DNA from: Streptomyces sp. NBC_01283
GTDB lineage: Bacteria; Actinomycetota; Actinomycetes; Streptomycetales; Streptomycetaceae
NCBI RefSeq assembly: GCF_041435335.1
Contig: NZ_CP108430.1
Coordinates: 1,426,001-1,490,000 of the forward strand
DNA length: 64,000 bases
Direction of reading: 5' to 3'
Part shown: piece after piece, positions 16,405 through 27,599 of the stretch
Layout: every line of letters starts with the position of its first letter
Numbering within the stretch: the first letter of the stretch is position 1
Notes under the pieces: model-generated
Database searches by the model: none
Told to the model about the DNA's origin: nothing
What the model saw: the letters and a program-made list of their open reading frames with translations, nothing else
Program-made: the position numbers and the translations under genes

Positions 16405-17625
16405 CTAAAGGGGAACGATCTGGCCCTTGCCCAGGGCGATCACGCCCCCCTTCGACACCGTGTAGAGCTCTTCGTCCCGCTCGGGGTTGACGCCGATCGT
16501 CGCCCCGGGCGGGACGTCCACGTTCTTGTCGAGCACGGCGCCCCGCACCACCGCTCCCCTGCCCACCCGGACGTTGTCGTGCAGCACCGAACCCTGTACG
16601 ACCGCCCCGTCCTCTATCGTCACGCCGGGCGAGAGCACGGAGCGTGTGACCTGTCCCCGGATGACGCATCCGGGGCTGACGATGGACTCGCTGGCGATGC
16701 CGGCGGCGCAGAACTTGGCGGGCGGCAAGCCGCCCGGGTGGGTGTAGATGGGCCAGCGCCGGTTGTCCAGGTTGAACACGGGCTGGTCGGAGATCAGGTC
16801 CATGTGCGCTTCGTAGTACGCGTCGAGCGTGCCGACGTCACGCCAGTAGCCGTGATCGCGCGCGGTCTCCCCCGGCACGTGGTTGTCGTCGAAGTCGTAC
16901 ACCTGGGCAAGGCCGCGCTCGGTGAGCATCGGCAGGATCGAACCGCCCATGTCGTGCTTGGAGTTGTCGTCCTCGGCGTCCTGCTGGATCGCGTCGACGA
17001 GGGTCTTGGTGGTGAAGACGTAGTTGCCCATGGAGGCGAACACCTCGTGCGGCGACTCGGGCAGGCCGGGCGGGTCGGTGGGCTTCTCCAGGAAGCGGTC
17101 GACCCGCCGGCCGTCCCGGGCGGGCGTGATGATGCCGAAGGACGACGCCTCCGAGCGCGGCACGCGGATGCCCGCCACCGTCACTCCGGCGCCGCTCTCG
17201 AAGTGCTGGTTGAGCATCTGCCGGGGGTCCATGCGGTAGACGTGGTCGGCGCCGAACACCGCGATGTAGTCGGGCTGTTCGTCGTGGACGAGGTTGAGGG
17301 ACTGCAGGATCGCGTCCGCGCTCCCCAAGTACCAGCGCGGGCCCAGGCGTTGCTGTGCCGGGACCGGCGTGACGTAGTTGCCGAGGAGGCTCGACATCCG
17401 CCAGGTGGTGGTGACGTGCCGGTCCAGGGAGTGCGACTTGTACTGGGTCAGCACGCAGATCCGCAGGATGTCGCCGTTGACGAGATTGGAGAGCACGAAG
17501 TCGACGAGGCGGTACGTACCGCCGAACGTGACCGCTGGTTTGGCCCGGTCGGCCGTGAGGGGCTGCAGGCGCTTCCCCTCACCGCCCGCCAGGACTATTC
17601 CGAGCACCGAAGGTCCACCGCGCAT
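16405..17625 (-). CDS. glgC: Glucose-1-phosphate adenylyltransferase
   Basis: ADP-glucose pyrophosphorylase of 406 residues, making ADP-glucose from ATP and glucose-1-phosphate. It has the nucleotide-binding [16 protein letters not shown] motif with the catalytic Lys region [10 protein letters not shown], the sugar-phosphate region [16 protein letters not shown], and a C-terminal left-handed beta-helix with hexapeptide-type repeats ([23 protein letters not shown]). It lies 22 bases downstream of the glgA/glgM-type gene on the same strand, so the two form the actinobacterial ADP-glucose/maltose-1-phosphate operon feeding alpha-glucan synthesis. Confidence 0.97.
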   Translation of the reverse strand: MRGGPSVLGIVLAGGEGKRLQPLTADRAKPAVTFGGTYRLVDFVLSNLVNGDILRICVLTQYKSHSLDRHVTTTWRMSSLLGNYVTPVPAQQRLGPRWYLGSADAILQSLNLVHDEQPDYIAVFGADHVYRMDPRQMLNQHFESGAGVTVAGIRVPRSEASSFGIITPARDGRRVDRFLEKPTDPPGLPESPHEVFASMGNYVFTTKTLVDAIQQDAEDDNSKHDMGGSILPMLTERGLAQVYDFDDNHVPGETARDHGYWRDVGTLDAYYEAHMDLISDQPVFNLDNRRWPIYTHPGGLPPAKFCAAGIASESIVSPGCVIRGQVTRSVLSPGVTIEDGAVVQGSVLHDNVRVGRGAVVRGAVLDKNVDVPPGATIGVNPERDEELYTVSKGGVIALGKGQIVPL

Positions 17626-17647
17626 CGCGCCGCCCCCTTAACTGGGA

Positions 17648-18814
17648 TCACTTGGACTCGAGTAACTCCTCGTACACGCCGGTCGTGCGTCGCGCGACCG
17701 CGTCCCAGCCGAACTCCCTGACGGCGCGGTCACGTCCGACCGCGCCCATGCGGGTCGCGGCGCCCGGATCGGCGACCAGTTCGTTCAGGGTCTCTGCGAG
17801 CCGCGCCTCGAAGGCCGCCGGCTCCTTCTCCTCGTACGGGACGAGGAGTCCCGTGCTTCCGTCGGCGACGACCTCGGGGATGCCACCGACATCCGATGCC
17901 ACGACCGCGGTGCCGCAGGCCATCGCTTCCAGGTTCACGATGCCGAGCGGCTCGTACACGGAAGGGCAGACGAACACCTGGGCGTGCGTGAGGAGTTGGA
18001 TGATCTGTGGGCGTGGCAGCATCTCCGGGATCCAGTGGACTCCCCCGCGGACGCGGCTCAGCTCCTCGAAGAGGACGCGGAACTCGGCGTCGATCTGCGG
18101 GGTGTCGGGGGCTCCGGCGCAGAGCACGAGCTGCGTCGCGGGGTCCAGCTCCTTCGCGGCGCGCAGCAGGTGGGGTACGCCCTTCTGCCGGGTGATGCGT
18201 CCGACGAACAGGACGTAGGGCCGCCCGGGGTCGATCCCCAGGTGTTCGAGGACGTCCGTGCCGGGGTCGGGGCGGTACAGGCCGGTGTCGATGCCGTTGT
18301 GCACGACGTGCACCTTCGCCGGGTCGATGGCGGGATAGCAGCCGAGGATGTCGTCCCGCATGCCGTGCGAGACGGCGATCACGGCGTCCGCGGCCTCGGC
18401 GGCGGTGCGCTCGGCCCAGCTGGACAGGGCGTATCCGCCGCCCAGTTGCTCAGCCTTCCAGGGGCGCAGCGGCTCCAGGGAGTGCGAGGTCATGACGTGC
18501 GGGATGCCGTGCAGGAGTTTGCCGAAGTGGCCCGCGAGGTTGGCGTACCAGGTGTGGGAGTGGACCAGGTCGCACCCCGTGAGGGCCGCCGCCATGGACA
18601 GGTCCACGGAGAAGGTGCGCAGGGCGTCGTTGGCGCCCTCCAGGGAGCTCCAGGCCTGGTGGCGCATGGGTCCGCCGACGGACCCGCCGTTCCCCCAGCA
18701 GTGCACGTCCACGTCGACGAGGGCCTCTAACTCCCGTGCGAGGAACTCGACATGGACTCCGGCTCCGCCGTACACATCTGGTGGATATTCCCGGGTGAGC
18801 AGTCCCACTCGCAC
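17648..18814 (-). CDS. glgA: Actinobacterial glycogen synthase / alpha-maltose-1-phosphate synthase (GT4)
   Basis: GT4 glycosyltransferase of 388 residues. The N-terminal RVGLLTREYPPDVYGGAGVH is the sugar-acceptor domain start of the corynebacterial-type GlgA family. The nucleotide-sugar site is EPLGIVNLEAMACGTAVV, the E-x7-E motif of retaining GT-B enzymes. In mycobacteria the orthologue (GlgM) makes alpha-maltose-1-phosphate from ADP-glucose and glucose-1-phosphate, feeding the GlgE pathway. Which reaction dominates here cannot be read from sequence. It is the first gene of an operon with glgC. Confidence 0.93.
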   Translation of the reverse strand: MRVGLLTREYPPDVYGGAGVHVEFLARELEALVDVDVHCWGNGGSVGGPMRHQAWSSLEGANDALRTFSVDLSMAAALTGCDLVHSHTWYANLAGHFGKLLHGIPHVMTSHSLEPLRPWKAEQLGGGYALSSWAERTAAEAADAVIAVSHGMRDDILGCYPAIDPAKVHVVHNGIDTGLYRPDPGTDVLEHLGIDPGRPYVLFVGRITRQKGVPHLLRAAKELDPATQLVLCAGAPDTPQIDAEFRVLFEELSRVRGGVHWIPEMLPRPQIIQLLTHAQVFVCPSVYEPLGIVNLEAMACGTAVVASDVGGIPEVVADGSTGLLVPYEEKEPAAFEARLAETLNELVADPGAATRMGAVGRDRAVREFGWDAVARRTTGVYEELLESK

Positions 18815-18865
18815 GCAGAACCTCCGTCCGTCCGTCCCAGCCGTCGGTCGCCCGCCCCCTCATGG

Positions 18866-19606
18866 TCACCCAGAAGCGCCCGGTGGGGAAGAGGCCCGCA
18901 CCGACCTCTGGGGCGGCCGGTCGAAGCAGCAGTCGCCGCACAGGCCGCCGCCCGGGCAGCGGTAGTAGAGGCAGCAGCTGCGGCGGCGGAACGCGCTGCC
19001 GCGCAGAGTTCCGGTGCCGCGCAGGTCGGGGTGGTCGAAGAGTTCGGCTGCCAGCACCCGTGCGCGCTCCCCCACGTCGGTACGTCCCGTGCGGCGCGCC
19101 CAGGTGTCCAGTTCGCGGGCCGCTCCGGCGAGCGCGGAGCCCGCGTTGCCCCACAGCAGGGGTGCGGAGATCCGGTACCGCGTGCGCAACGCGTCGGCCA
19201 GGGGCGCCAGATGGCCGTGCTGTACGGCGTCCCGGATGCTCGCGGCGTCGCCGGGCCGTGTCCGCACGTCCGTGAGCCACAGGTCGTCGGGCGAGCCGCC
19301 GTCCGCGTCCCAGTGCAGCAGCCCCGGGTCGAGGTCGGGCAGCTCGCCGTGCAGCGCGGCCGAGCCGAGCGCCACGGACCACAGCCGTGCCGCGAGCCCC
19401 AGCTGTGCCACGGAGACCGCGACGCGCGCGTCGGGTGCCCCGAGCCGGGCGGCGACCTTGTCGACGCGGAACGCGAGGGGCCCGTCGTCCCCCGCGTACA
19501 GCCGTGCCAGGGACGTCACGTGGGCGCCGTCGGGCGGTGCCCCCGTGCGCAGGGCGAAGAATCCGCCGACGGAGCCGACTTCTGTCAGGTCGAGAGGGAC
19601 TGTCAC
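18866..19606 (-). CDS. FhuF-like (2Fe-2S) ferric reductase family protein
   Basis: Protein of 246 residues ending in the FhuF C-terminal iron-sulfur motif: adjacent Cys pair in CCLYYRCPGG, then CGDCC about 10 residues later. In FhuF the four Cys bind a 2Fe-2S cluster used to reduce siderophore-bound Fe(III) in the cytoplasm. The N-terminal about 190 residues match the FhuF helical domain only loosely. Start is the GTG at 19606, 11 bases after the stop of the methyltransferase gene, so the two are likely co-transcribed. The tail after the cluster motif is Pro/Arg-rich. Confidence 0.85.
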   Translation of the reverse strand: MTVPLDLTEVGSVGGFFALRTGAPPDGAHVTSLARLYAGDDGPLAFRVDKVAARLGAPDARVAVSVAQLGLAARLWSVALGSAALHGELPDLDPGLLHWDADGGSPDDLWLTDVRTRPGDAASIRDAVQHGHLAPLADALRTRYRISAPLLWGNAGSALAGAARELDTWARRTGRTDVGERARVLAAELFDHPDLRGTGTLRGSAFRRRSCCLYYRCPGGGLCGDCCFDRPPQRSVRASSPPGASG

Positions 19607-19617
19607 GACAGGAGAGC

Positions 19618-20355
19618 CTAGGCGTCCCTGCGGAACAGGGCCGTCCACAGGAAGGACTCGCCGAAGTACGGGGAGTCGGCCGGTTCGTCGCGCATGCGGC
19701 GCAGTTCGACCTCCGTGAGGTCGGAGAAGATCCAGCGCAGGGACTCCGGTGTGTAGGCGAGGCCGCCCTGGAGCCCGGACGCGCCGTAGAGGTCCGCGTC
19801 GGGCAGCTCGGAACCGGAGCCCGCGTCTCCGGCGGCGAAGCTGGTGAGCGCGAGGTGGCCGCCGGGGGCGAGGGCGCGGTCGAGCAGGGCGAGGTAGCTG
19901 ACGCGGCGGTGGGGCGGCAGGTGGTGGAAGCAGCCCGAGTCGTGGATCAGGTCGTACGGGCCGCCCAGTTCGGCCTCCGTGAGCGCGAAGGCGTCGCCGC
20001 GGCGGAAGCTGATGTCCGCCCCGGCCTCGCGGGCCCGCTCCTCGGCCCAGGCGACGGCTGCCGGGGAGAGGTCGACGGCGTCCACCTGGAACCCCAGGGA
20101 CGCCAGATACAGGGAGTTGCGTCCGGGGCCGCAGCCCAGATCGAGGGCGCGGCCCGGCGTGACGAGGCCTCGCTCGACGTACGAGGCCAGGTTCTCGTCC
20201 GGTTTCTCCACGAAGAAGGGCACCGGCCTCGACCGGTCGGTGTAGAAGCCGTCCCACCAGCTCGCCGCGTCGGCGGTCCACCGGTCGGCCTCCGGCGCGA
20301 ACAGGCCGTCCATGAGCTTCAGGACGTCATCGACACTGCGTATGTTCCGGTGCAT
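19618..20355 (-). CDS. Class I SAM-dependent methyltransferase
   Basis: A 245-residue Rossmann-fold methyltransferase. Motif I is LDLGCGPGRNSLYLA, followed by the acidic VDAVDLSP strand end and motif post-I GDAFAL. HDSGCFHHLPPHRR resembles the thiopurine methyltransferase/TehB-like group. Substrate unknown. The ATG at 20355 has GGAAAGGGG as ribosome binding site; a TTG further out (20373) is rejected because it lies before that site. Upstream of and close to the FhuF-like gene. Confidence 0.9.
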   Translation of the reverse strand: MHRNIRSVDDVLKLMDGLFAPEADRWTADAASWWDGFYTDRSRPVPFFVEKPDENLASYVERGLVTPGRALDLGCGPGRNSLYLASLGFQVDAVDLSPAAVAWAEERAREAGADISFRRGDAFALTEAELGGPYDLIHDSGCFHHLPPHRRVSYLALLDRALAPGGHLALTSFAAGDAGSGSELPDADLYGASGLQGGLAYTPESLRWIFSDLTEVELRRMRDEPADSPYFGESFLWTALFRRDA

Positions 20356-20778
20356 CCGGACCCCTTTCCACAAGGGTCAAGAATACGGTTGGGCGCCATG
20401 AAAGCCCAGGTCAGGCCGTGTGAGCGCAAGCCCGTGGACGCTCGTTCGAGGGGGTGGGAGCGGCACGGAGGGGCGGCACCCCGCACGAGGCGGTCCGGTG
20501 CGTCCAGGGCGCGCCCAGGGGCCTGTACGGGGGTGTTCCGGAGTGCGCTCTCGCAAGAATTTTCGAGATTCTGGATGATCTGCCGAACCGCTGCGTAACC
20601 CACCCGGGGGAGGACATCTTCCCGGTCGTACTCCATCGGCAGTAGGACCCAATGCCTGCTGAGGTACGACGACGCGGAGCGAAATTCGCGAGATCGTAGT
20701 GACTATGGAAGCCGACCGTTCGCCGCGCCGGACGCCCCGGGCCCGCCAGGGGGCGCAACGCAAGCCGTGGAGCACCTC
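20356..20778. other. 423-base divergent intergenic region
   Basis: Separates the methyltransferase (minus) from the DMT transporter (plus). No convincing gene or RNA was found. It holds the two promoters and one short inverted repeat, TCTCG/CGAGA around an AT-rich centre (about 20548-20567). There is no clear -10/-35 pair. Confidence 0.5.
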
Positions 20779-21807
20779 ATGAGTGCCCTCACGCTCGCCG
20801 TGCTGCTCTCCCTCGTCTCGGCCGTGGCCTACGCGGGCGGGGCCATTCTGCAGGAGCGCGTCGCCGTGAGCACGCCGGAGCGGCGGTACGCCCCGATGCG
20901 CCGCGGCATCTGGTGGCTCGCCATCGCGCTGAACGGCCTCGGTGCGCTCCTGCACGTCGTGGCGCTCGCGTACGGGCCGCTGAGCCTGGTGCAGCCCCTC
21001 GGCGCCCTGACCATCGTCTTCGCCCTGCCGATGGCCGCCCTCTTCGTGCGCCGCAAGGCAGGGGCCACCGCGTGGCGCGGCGCGATCATGGCGACCGTGG
21101 GCCTCGCCGGGCTGCTCTCGCTGACGCAGTCGGCGGACGCGCAGTCCCTGGACGACGCCGAGCGGGTCATGGTGGCGCTGGTGACGGCGGGCGCCGTGGT
21201 GGCGCTCATGGTCGTGGCGCACGCGGTGCACCGCCATCCGGTGGTGCGCAGCGTACTGCTCGCCAGTGCGGCGGGCGTCGCCTTCGGCATCGCCTCGGTG
21301 TTCACCAAGACGGTGGCGGTGGACCTGGACGCGCACGTGTCGCTGACGCGGCAGGTGCCGAGCCTCGCCGTGATCGCCGTCCTGGCCGGCGCCGGTGTAC
21401 TGATCTCGCAGGCCTCCTACCGGGGCGCGGGCCTCGCGGCGCCGCTCTCGACGGTGACCGTCATCAACCCGGTCGTCGCGGCCGCGGTGGGCCTCACGCT
21501 CTTCGGCGAATCGTTCCGCTACGGAACGGCGGGCACGATCGTCGCCCTCGGTTTCGGGGTCGTCGCGGCGGGCGGTCTGATCCTGCTGACCACGGAGCGG
21601 ATCGGCGCGCAGGGTGTTCCGGCGACGGTGCCGGTGGCCAAGGGCGGTCCGGTGCCGGCCGATGCCACGGCCTCCGAGGCGCGGACGCACGAGCTGCCCG
21701 CGGTGCCCTCGCAGACCGTGGCCGGCCTGGACGCACACCCGCATCCGCACCCGCACCGCCGGGTGTTGTTCCGTCACGGCCACGGACGCGAGCGCATCGG
21801 CTCCTGA
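20779..21807 (+). CDS. DMT/NIPA-like multipass membrane transporter
   Basis: A 342-residue integral membrane protein with about 9 hydrophobic helices and two internally similar halves: GPLSLVQPLGALTIVFALP in the first, GLAAPLSTVTVINPVVAAAVG in the second. This fits the drug/metabolite transporter superfamily (EamA/NIPA type). The C-terminus is a soluble tail with a His/Pro/Arg-rich end (HPHPHPHRR). Substrate unknown; the His tail hints at metal but does not show it. The ATG at 20779 has GGAG seven bases upstream; a GTG at 20767 is the alternative. Confidence 0.85.
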   Translation: MSALTLAVLLSLVSAVAYAGGAILQERVAVSTPERRYAPMRRGIWWLAIALNGLGALLHVVALAYGPLSLVQPLGALTIVFALPMAALFVRRKAGATAWRGAIMATVGLAGLLSLTQSADAQSLDDAERVMVALVTAGAVVALMVVAHAVHRHPVVRSVLLASAAGVAFGIASVFTKTVAVDLDAHVSLTRQVPSLAVIAVLAGAGVLISQASYRGAGLAAPLSTVTVINPVVAAAVGLTLFGESFRYGTAGTIVALGFGVVAAGGLILLTTERIGAQGVPATVPVAKGGPVPADATASEARTHELPAVPSQTVAGLDAHPHPHPHRRVLFRHGHGRERIGS

Positions 21808-21838
21808 GGGCCTTGGCCCGAGGTCGCAGCACGTCCTG

Positions 21839-21869
21839 AAGCCCCTGAGGATGCGTTTCTCAGGGGCTT
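21839..21869. terminator. Bidirectional terminator between DMT transporter and M23 peptidase
   Basis: AAGCCCCTGAG and CTCAGGGGCTT form a perfect 11-bp stem with a 9-base loop between two convergent genes. T-rich and A-rich flanks are short, but the position and stem strength fit a shared terminator. Confidence 0.85.
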
Positions 21870-21876
21870 GCGTGTG

Positions 21877-24169
<2,293 letters not shown>

Positions 24170-24268
24170 GGGCGGCTCCTTCGTCGGACACAGTGTCGGA
24201 ATGTCACGCTACGCCGCGGGGCAATACTGGCGAACATCACCGGCACTTCCACTTCCAGGAGTCACGGC

Positions 24269-25711
24269 ATGAGCAGCACGTCAGCCCAGATCGGAGTCAC
24301 GGGCCTCGCGGTCATGGGGCGCAATCTGGCCCGCAACTTCGCACGCAACGGCTACACCGTCGCCCTGCACAACCGTACGGCGGCCAAGACACAGGCGCTG
24401 GTCGAGGAGTTCGGCCACGAGGGCGAGTTCATCGCCACCGAGACCGCCAAGGAGTTCGTCGCGGCGCTCGAGCGCCCGCGCCGCCTCGTCATCATGGTGA
24501 AGGCGGGCGAGCCCACGGACGCCGTCATCCGGGAGTTCGCCCCGCTCCTGGAACCGGGCGACATGATCGTCGACGGCGGCAACGCGCACTTCGCGGACAC
24601 CCGGCGCCGCGAGCGTGAACTGCGCGAGCAGGACATCCACTTCGTCGGCACGGGCGTGTCCGGCGGCGAGGAGGGCGCGCTGCTCGGCCCGAGCATCATG
24701 CCGGGCGGATCGCAGGAGTCGTACGCCTCGCTCGGCCCGATGCTGGAGAAGATCTCGGCGAAGGCCGAGGACGGATCGCCTTGCGTCACGCACGTCGGCC
24801 CGGACGGCGCGGGGCACTTCGTGAAGATGGTGCACAACGGCATCGAGTACGCGGACATGCAGCTGATCGCGGAGGCGTACCAGCTGCTTCGTGATGTGGC
24901 GGGCTACTCCCCCGCGCAGATCGCGGACATCTTCCGCACCTGGAACACCGGCCGCCTCGACTCCTACCTGATCGAGATCACGGCGGAGGTCCTGAAGCAC
25001 GTGGACCCCGCGACGGGCAAGCCGTTCGTGGACGTGGTCGAGGACCGGGCCGAGCAGAAGGGCACCGGCCGCTGGACCGTGCAGATCGCCCTCGACCTGG
25101 GCGTCCCGGTGTCGGGCATCGCGGAGGCGGTGTTCGCCCGGTCCCTCTCTGGCCACTCCGAACTGCGGGCGGCGTCGAAGGAGTTGGCGGGGCCGACGGC
25201 ACGGGCGCTGGACGAGGCGGAGGCCGCGGCGTTCGCCGACCAGGTCGAGCAGGCGCTGTACGCCTCGAAGATCGTGTCGTACACGCAGGGCTTCCACGAG
25301 GTGGCCGCGGGCAGCGAGGAGTACGGCTGGGACATCGACCTGGGCGCGGTCGCCGCCATCTGGCGCGGCGGCTGCATCATCCGCGCCGCCTTCCTGGACC
25401 GCATCCGCGCCGCGTACGACGCGCGCGCGGATCTGCCGAGCCTGCTCTCGGACAAGACGTTCGCGCAGGAGATCGGTGCGGCCCAGGACGACTGGCGCGC
25501 GGTCCTGGTCGCGGCCACCCGGCAGGGTGTCCCCACGCCGGGCTTCTCGGCGGCCCTCGCGTACTACGACGCGCTGCGTGCGGAACGCCTGCCTGCCGCG
25601 CTCACGCAGGGGCAGCGGGACTTCTTCGGGGCGCACACCTACCGGCGTACGGACCGCGAGGGGTCGTTCCACACGTTGTGGGGCGGGGACCGCTCAGAGG
25701 TCCAGGCCTAG
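24269..25711 (+). CDS. gndA: 6-phosphogluconate dehydrogenase, decarboxylating (NADP)
   Basis: Oxidative pentose-phosphate enzyme converting 6-phosphogluconate to ribulose-5-phosphate, CO2 and NADPH. It is 480 residues, the long GndA form. The Rossmann motif GVTGLAVMGRN is followed by HNRT, where the Arg selects NADP. IVDGGN, the catalytic Lys/His in GHFVKMVHNGIEY and the C-terminal FGAHTYRRTDREG tail are all present. Start ATG at 24269 with AGGAG upstream. Single gene, with a terminator-like hairpin right after. Confidence 0.97.
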   Translation: MSSTSAQIGVTGLAVMGRNLARNFARNGYTVALHNRTAAKTQALVEEFGHEGEFIATETAKEFVAALERPRRLVIMVKAGEPTDAVIREFAPLLEPGDMIVDGGNAHFADTRRRERELREQDIHFVGTGVSGGEEGALLGPSIMPGGSQESYASLGPMLEKISAKAEDGSPCVTHVGPDGAGHFVKMVHNGIEYADMQLIAEAYQLLRDVAGYSPAQIADIFRTWNTGRLDSYLIEITAEVLKHVDPATGKPFVDVVEDRAEQKGTGRWTVQIALDLGVPVSGIAEAVFARSLSGHSELRAASKELAGPTARALDEAEAAAFADQVEQALYASKIVSYTQGFHEVAAGSEEYGWDIDLGAVAAIWRGGCIIRAAFLDRIRAAYDARADLPSLLSDKTFAQEIGAAQDDWRAVLVAATRQGVPTPGFSAALAYYDALRAERLPAALTQGQRDFFGAHTYRRTDREGSFHTLWGGDRSEVQA

Positions 25712-25734
25712 GGCCTGATCCGGACGAGAGGGGC

Positions 25735-25760
25735 CCTGGGGGCCGCCGTCGGGCCCCAGG
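25735..25760. terminator. Probable terminator after gndA
   Basis: CCTGGGG (25735-25741) pairs with CCCCAGG (25754-25760), with further GC pairing inside the loop. It lies between convergent gndA and the proline-rich gene. There is no T-run, as is common in Streptomyces. Confidence 0.5.
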
Positions 25761-25775
25761 CCTCCCCGTCCGCCG

Positions 25776-25970
25776 TCAGACCGGCTTCGGCTCGGTCTCG
25801 GGCTCCGGTCCCGGCGGCGGGAGCGGGGTCGGCGGCGGGCCCGGCGTGGGCCGGGGCACGGGGCCGGGGCCCGGGCCGGGCGTGGGCCGATCGGGGTCCG
25901 GAACGGGGTTCGGTGCGTTCGGGTCGGGGATCGGGCTCGGCGGCATGGGGTCGGGGAACGGGACGGTCAT
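25776..25970 (-). CDS. 64-residue proline-rich protein
   Basis: 31 of 64 residues are Pro, arranged as PDP, PGP and PTP repeats with two PPP runs; acidic residues cluster at both ends. There is no signal peptide or membrane span. The ATG at 25970 is preceded by an excellent GGAGGAG, the main reason to call it a gene. PPP runs usually make translation depend on elongation factor P. Function unknown: a cytoplasmic spacer, scaffold or SH3-like ligand are guesses. It lies on the same strand as, and about 115 bases downstream of, the nitroreductase-type gene and may share its transcript. Confidence 0.65.
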   Translation of the reverse strand: MTVPFPDPMPPSPIPDPNAPNPVPDPDRPTPGPGPGPVPRPTPGPPPTPLPPPGPEPETEPKPV

Positions 25971-26054
25971 GGTCTCCTCCATCGAGGTCGGAGAGGGGTC
26001 GTGACCACTCTCTCCCGCCTCGCGTGCCCACGCCTGCCGAGTCCACGCGTCCTC

Positions 26055-26094
26055 GTGCCGTCCGATCAGTTCCGAGTGCCGTCCGATCAGTTCC
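26055..26094. repeat. Tandem 19-bp direct repeat at nitroreductase gene 3' end
   Basis: GTGCCGTCCGATCAGTTCC occurs at 26055-26073 and again at 26076-26094, a 21-base period. The second copy contains the last codons and stop of the nitroreductase-type gene, so the gene's 3' end has been duplicated once downstream of the stop. Confidence 0.85.
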
Positions 26095-26533
26095 CGGTAC
26101 GGCTGAGGCGCACGACGGGGATGTCGCGATCGGTCTTGGCCTGATAGTCCGCGTAGGGGGCGAACAGCCCGACCAGACCCGGCCAGACCCTGGCCTTCTC
26201 CTCGGCCGAAAGGGTCTCGGCGCGGGCGGCGAACCGCTCCTCGGTGCCCACACGGAGCCGTACGTCGGGCTCGTCGACGAGATTGCGGTACCACAAGGGG
26301 TGCTCGTCGTTGCCGCCGTTCGAGGCCACGACGAGGTAGTCGTCGCCATCGCGGCCGTAGATCAGTACGGTTCGGCGCCACTGCCCGGTGCGCCGTCCGC
26401 GGTAGTCGAGCAGCAGGCAGGTGACACCCCGGGTCTCGTGGCCCTCCGTGCCGCCGGACTCCTCGTAGACACGGGCTTGTTCGGCCACCCAGCCGGTGGG
26501 GCTGACGATGACCTCTTCGTCCTGCTGCGCCAT
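26087..26533 (-). CDS. Deazaflavin (F420)-dependent nitroreductase family protein
   Basis: A 148-residue split-barrel protein of the Ddn family (nitroreductase/deazaflavin-dependent). Family features are LLLDYRGRRTGQWRRTVLIYGRDGDDYLVVASNGG, where the basic stretch and the GG sit at the cofactor site, and WYRNLVDEPDVRLRVG. It is expected to reduce quinones or other substrates with F420H2. The ATG at 26533 has AGGAG nine bases upstream. Its 3' end is duplicated as a short tandem repeat. Confidence 0.9.
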   Translation of the reverse strand: MAQQDEEVIVSPTGWVAEQARVYEESGGTEGHETRGVTCLLLDYRGRRTGQWRRTVLIYGRDGDDYLVVASNGGNDEHPLWYRNLVDEPDVRLRVGTEERFAARAETLSAEEKARVWPGLVGLFAPYADYQAKTDRDIPVVRLSRTGN

Positions 26534-26598
26534 GTCCGCTCCTGTGAGGTCGAAGGGGTACGCGGGAGCCGAGCGGCGACTCAACCCCCGCGATCAGC

Positions 26599-27255
26599 CT
26601 ACGACTTGCCGCCCACGCCGCATCGGAGAACGGCCGCACGCAGACCGGGGCGCGGGCTGGCGATGACCGGCACGGGGAGGGTGGCGCGGTCCGCCGCGTC
26701 CGCCATGGACGCCTGGGCGAGGACGACGGAGTCGACGCCTTCCAGGGCGTCGACGGCCTCCGCGATCAGACGTACGTGGCCTTCTCCGTCACCGGCCTCG
26801 AACCGCTCCCAGGCGCCGTCCACCAGGACCGTCGTGACCTCTACGGGCCGTCCGGCGCGGGCGGCCTCCTCCTCGACGAGGGCGCGGGTCGGACCCAGGG
26901 TGCTCTCCAGGGTGGCGACGACGGCGACGGCCCGCCCCGCCGCCACGGCGGCGGCCGCCATGGGCCGGTCGACCCGCACGACGGGGACGCCCACGGCGGC
27001 GGCGCGGGCCTCGGTGACGGCGCCGATCGTCGAGCAGGTGCAGAGCACGGCGCTCGCCCCCTCGGCGACGGCCTGCTCCAGCAGCTCCTGGATGTCGTCG
27101 GCCACCGCGTCCGGCCCCTCGGCACGGGCCCGCGCCAGCAGGTCCTCGTGGACGAGGTGCCGCAGGGCGAACCCCGGATGGTCCTGGTCCCGCAGCCCCT
27201 CGAAGACGGGGACGTGCACGGGCGAGGTGTGCAGCAGGGCGAGCGTCGGGCTCAC
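26599..27255 (-). CDS. Aspartate/glutamate racemase-like protein lacking second catalytic Cys
   Basis: A 218-residue member of the Asp/Glu/hydantoin racemase fold. The first active-site Cys is present in LCTCSTIGAV. The second, normally in a GCT-type motif, falls in VVLAQASMAD, where no Cys exists, so a two-base racemase mechanism is unlikely. It may be a decarboxylase, isomerase or binding protein of this fold. It starts at the GTG at 27255, which overlaps the GNAT stop by GTGA, and is the third gene of the panD operon. Confidence 0.8.
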   Translation of the reverse strand: MSPTLALLHTSPVHVPVFEGLRDQDHPGFALRHLVHEDLLARARAEGPDAVADDIQELLEQAVAEGASAVLCTCSTIGAVTEARAAAVGVPVVRVDRPMAAAAVAAGRAVAVVATLESTLGPTRALVEEEAARAGRPVEVTTVLVDGAWERFEAGDGEGHVRLIAEAVDALEGVDSVVLAQASMADAADRATLPVPVIASPRPGLRAAVLRCGVGGKS

Positions 27256-27599
27256 CACGCGGCCGGGTCCGACTTCACCTTGTCCAGAGCGGCGGCGACC
27301 AGCTCTCCCGAGGGCACGGGCGCCTCGTCGGGGTGCCGCTCGGCCCACTTCACGACGTACGGGCACAGGGGCGCGACGGCGACGCCTTCCCGCGCGGCCA
27401 TCGCGTACAGCTCCCTGGCCAGCGATCCCGCGATGCCCTCGCCCTCGTGCGCGGGCACCACTTCGGTGTGCACCGGCACCAGGGCGGACTCGGGTGCGTC
27501 CAGCGTGAAGTAGGCGATCTGGCCGACGACTTCACCGTCCGCGCGCGCTTCGAGGGCGCCGCGCGCCCGGTCGTCGCGGATCTCGATCCCACTGCTCAT
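27252..27599 (-). CDS. Small GNAT (COG2388-type) N-acetyltransferase
   Basis: A 115-residue protein of the YjdJ/NATD1-like GNAT group. The acetyl-CoA loop is [15 protein letters not shown] and the C-terminal [15 protein letters not shown] is characteristic, with the Cys and Tyr usual for this family. Acceptor unknown. It overlaps panD upstream by four bases and the racemase-like gene downstream by four bases, so it sits in a tightly coupled operon. Confidence 0.9.
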   Translation of the reverse strand: MSSGIEIRDDRARGALEARADGEVVGQIAYFTLDAPESALVPVHTEVVPAHEGEGIAGSLARELYAMAAREGVAVAPLCPYVVKWAERHPDEAPVPSGELVAAALDKVKSDPAAW

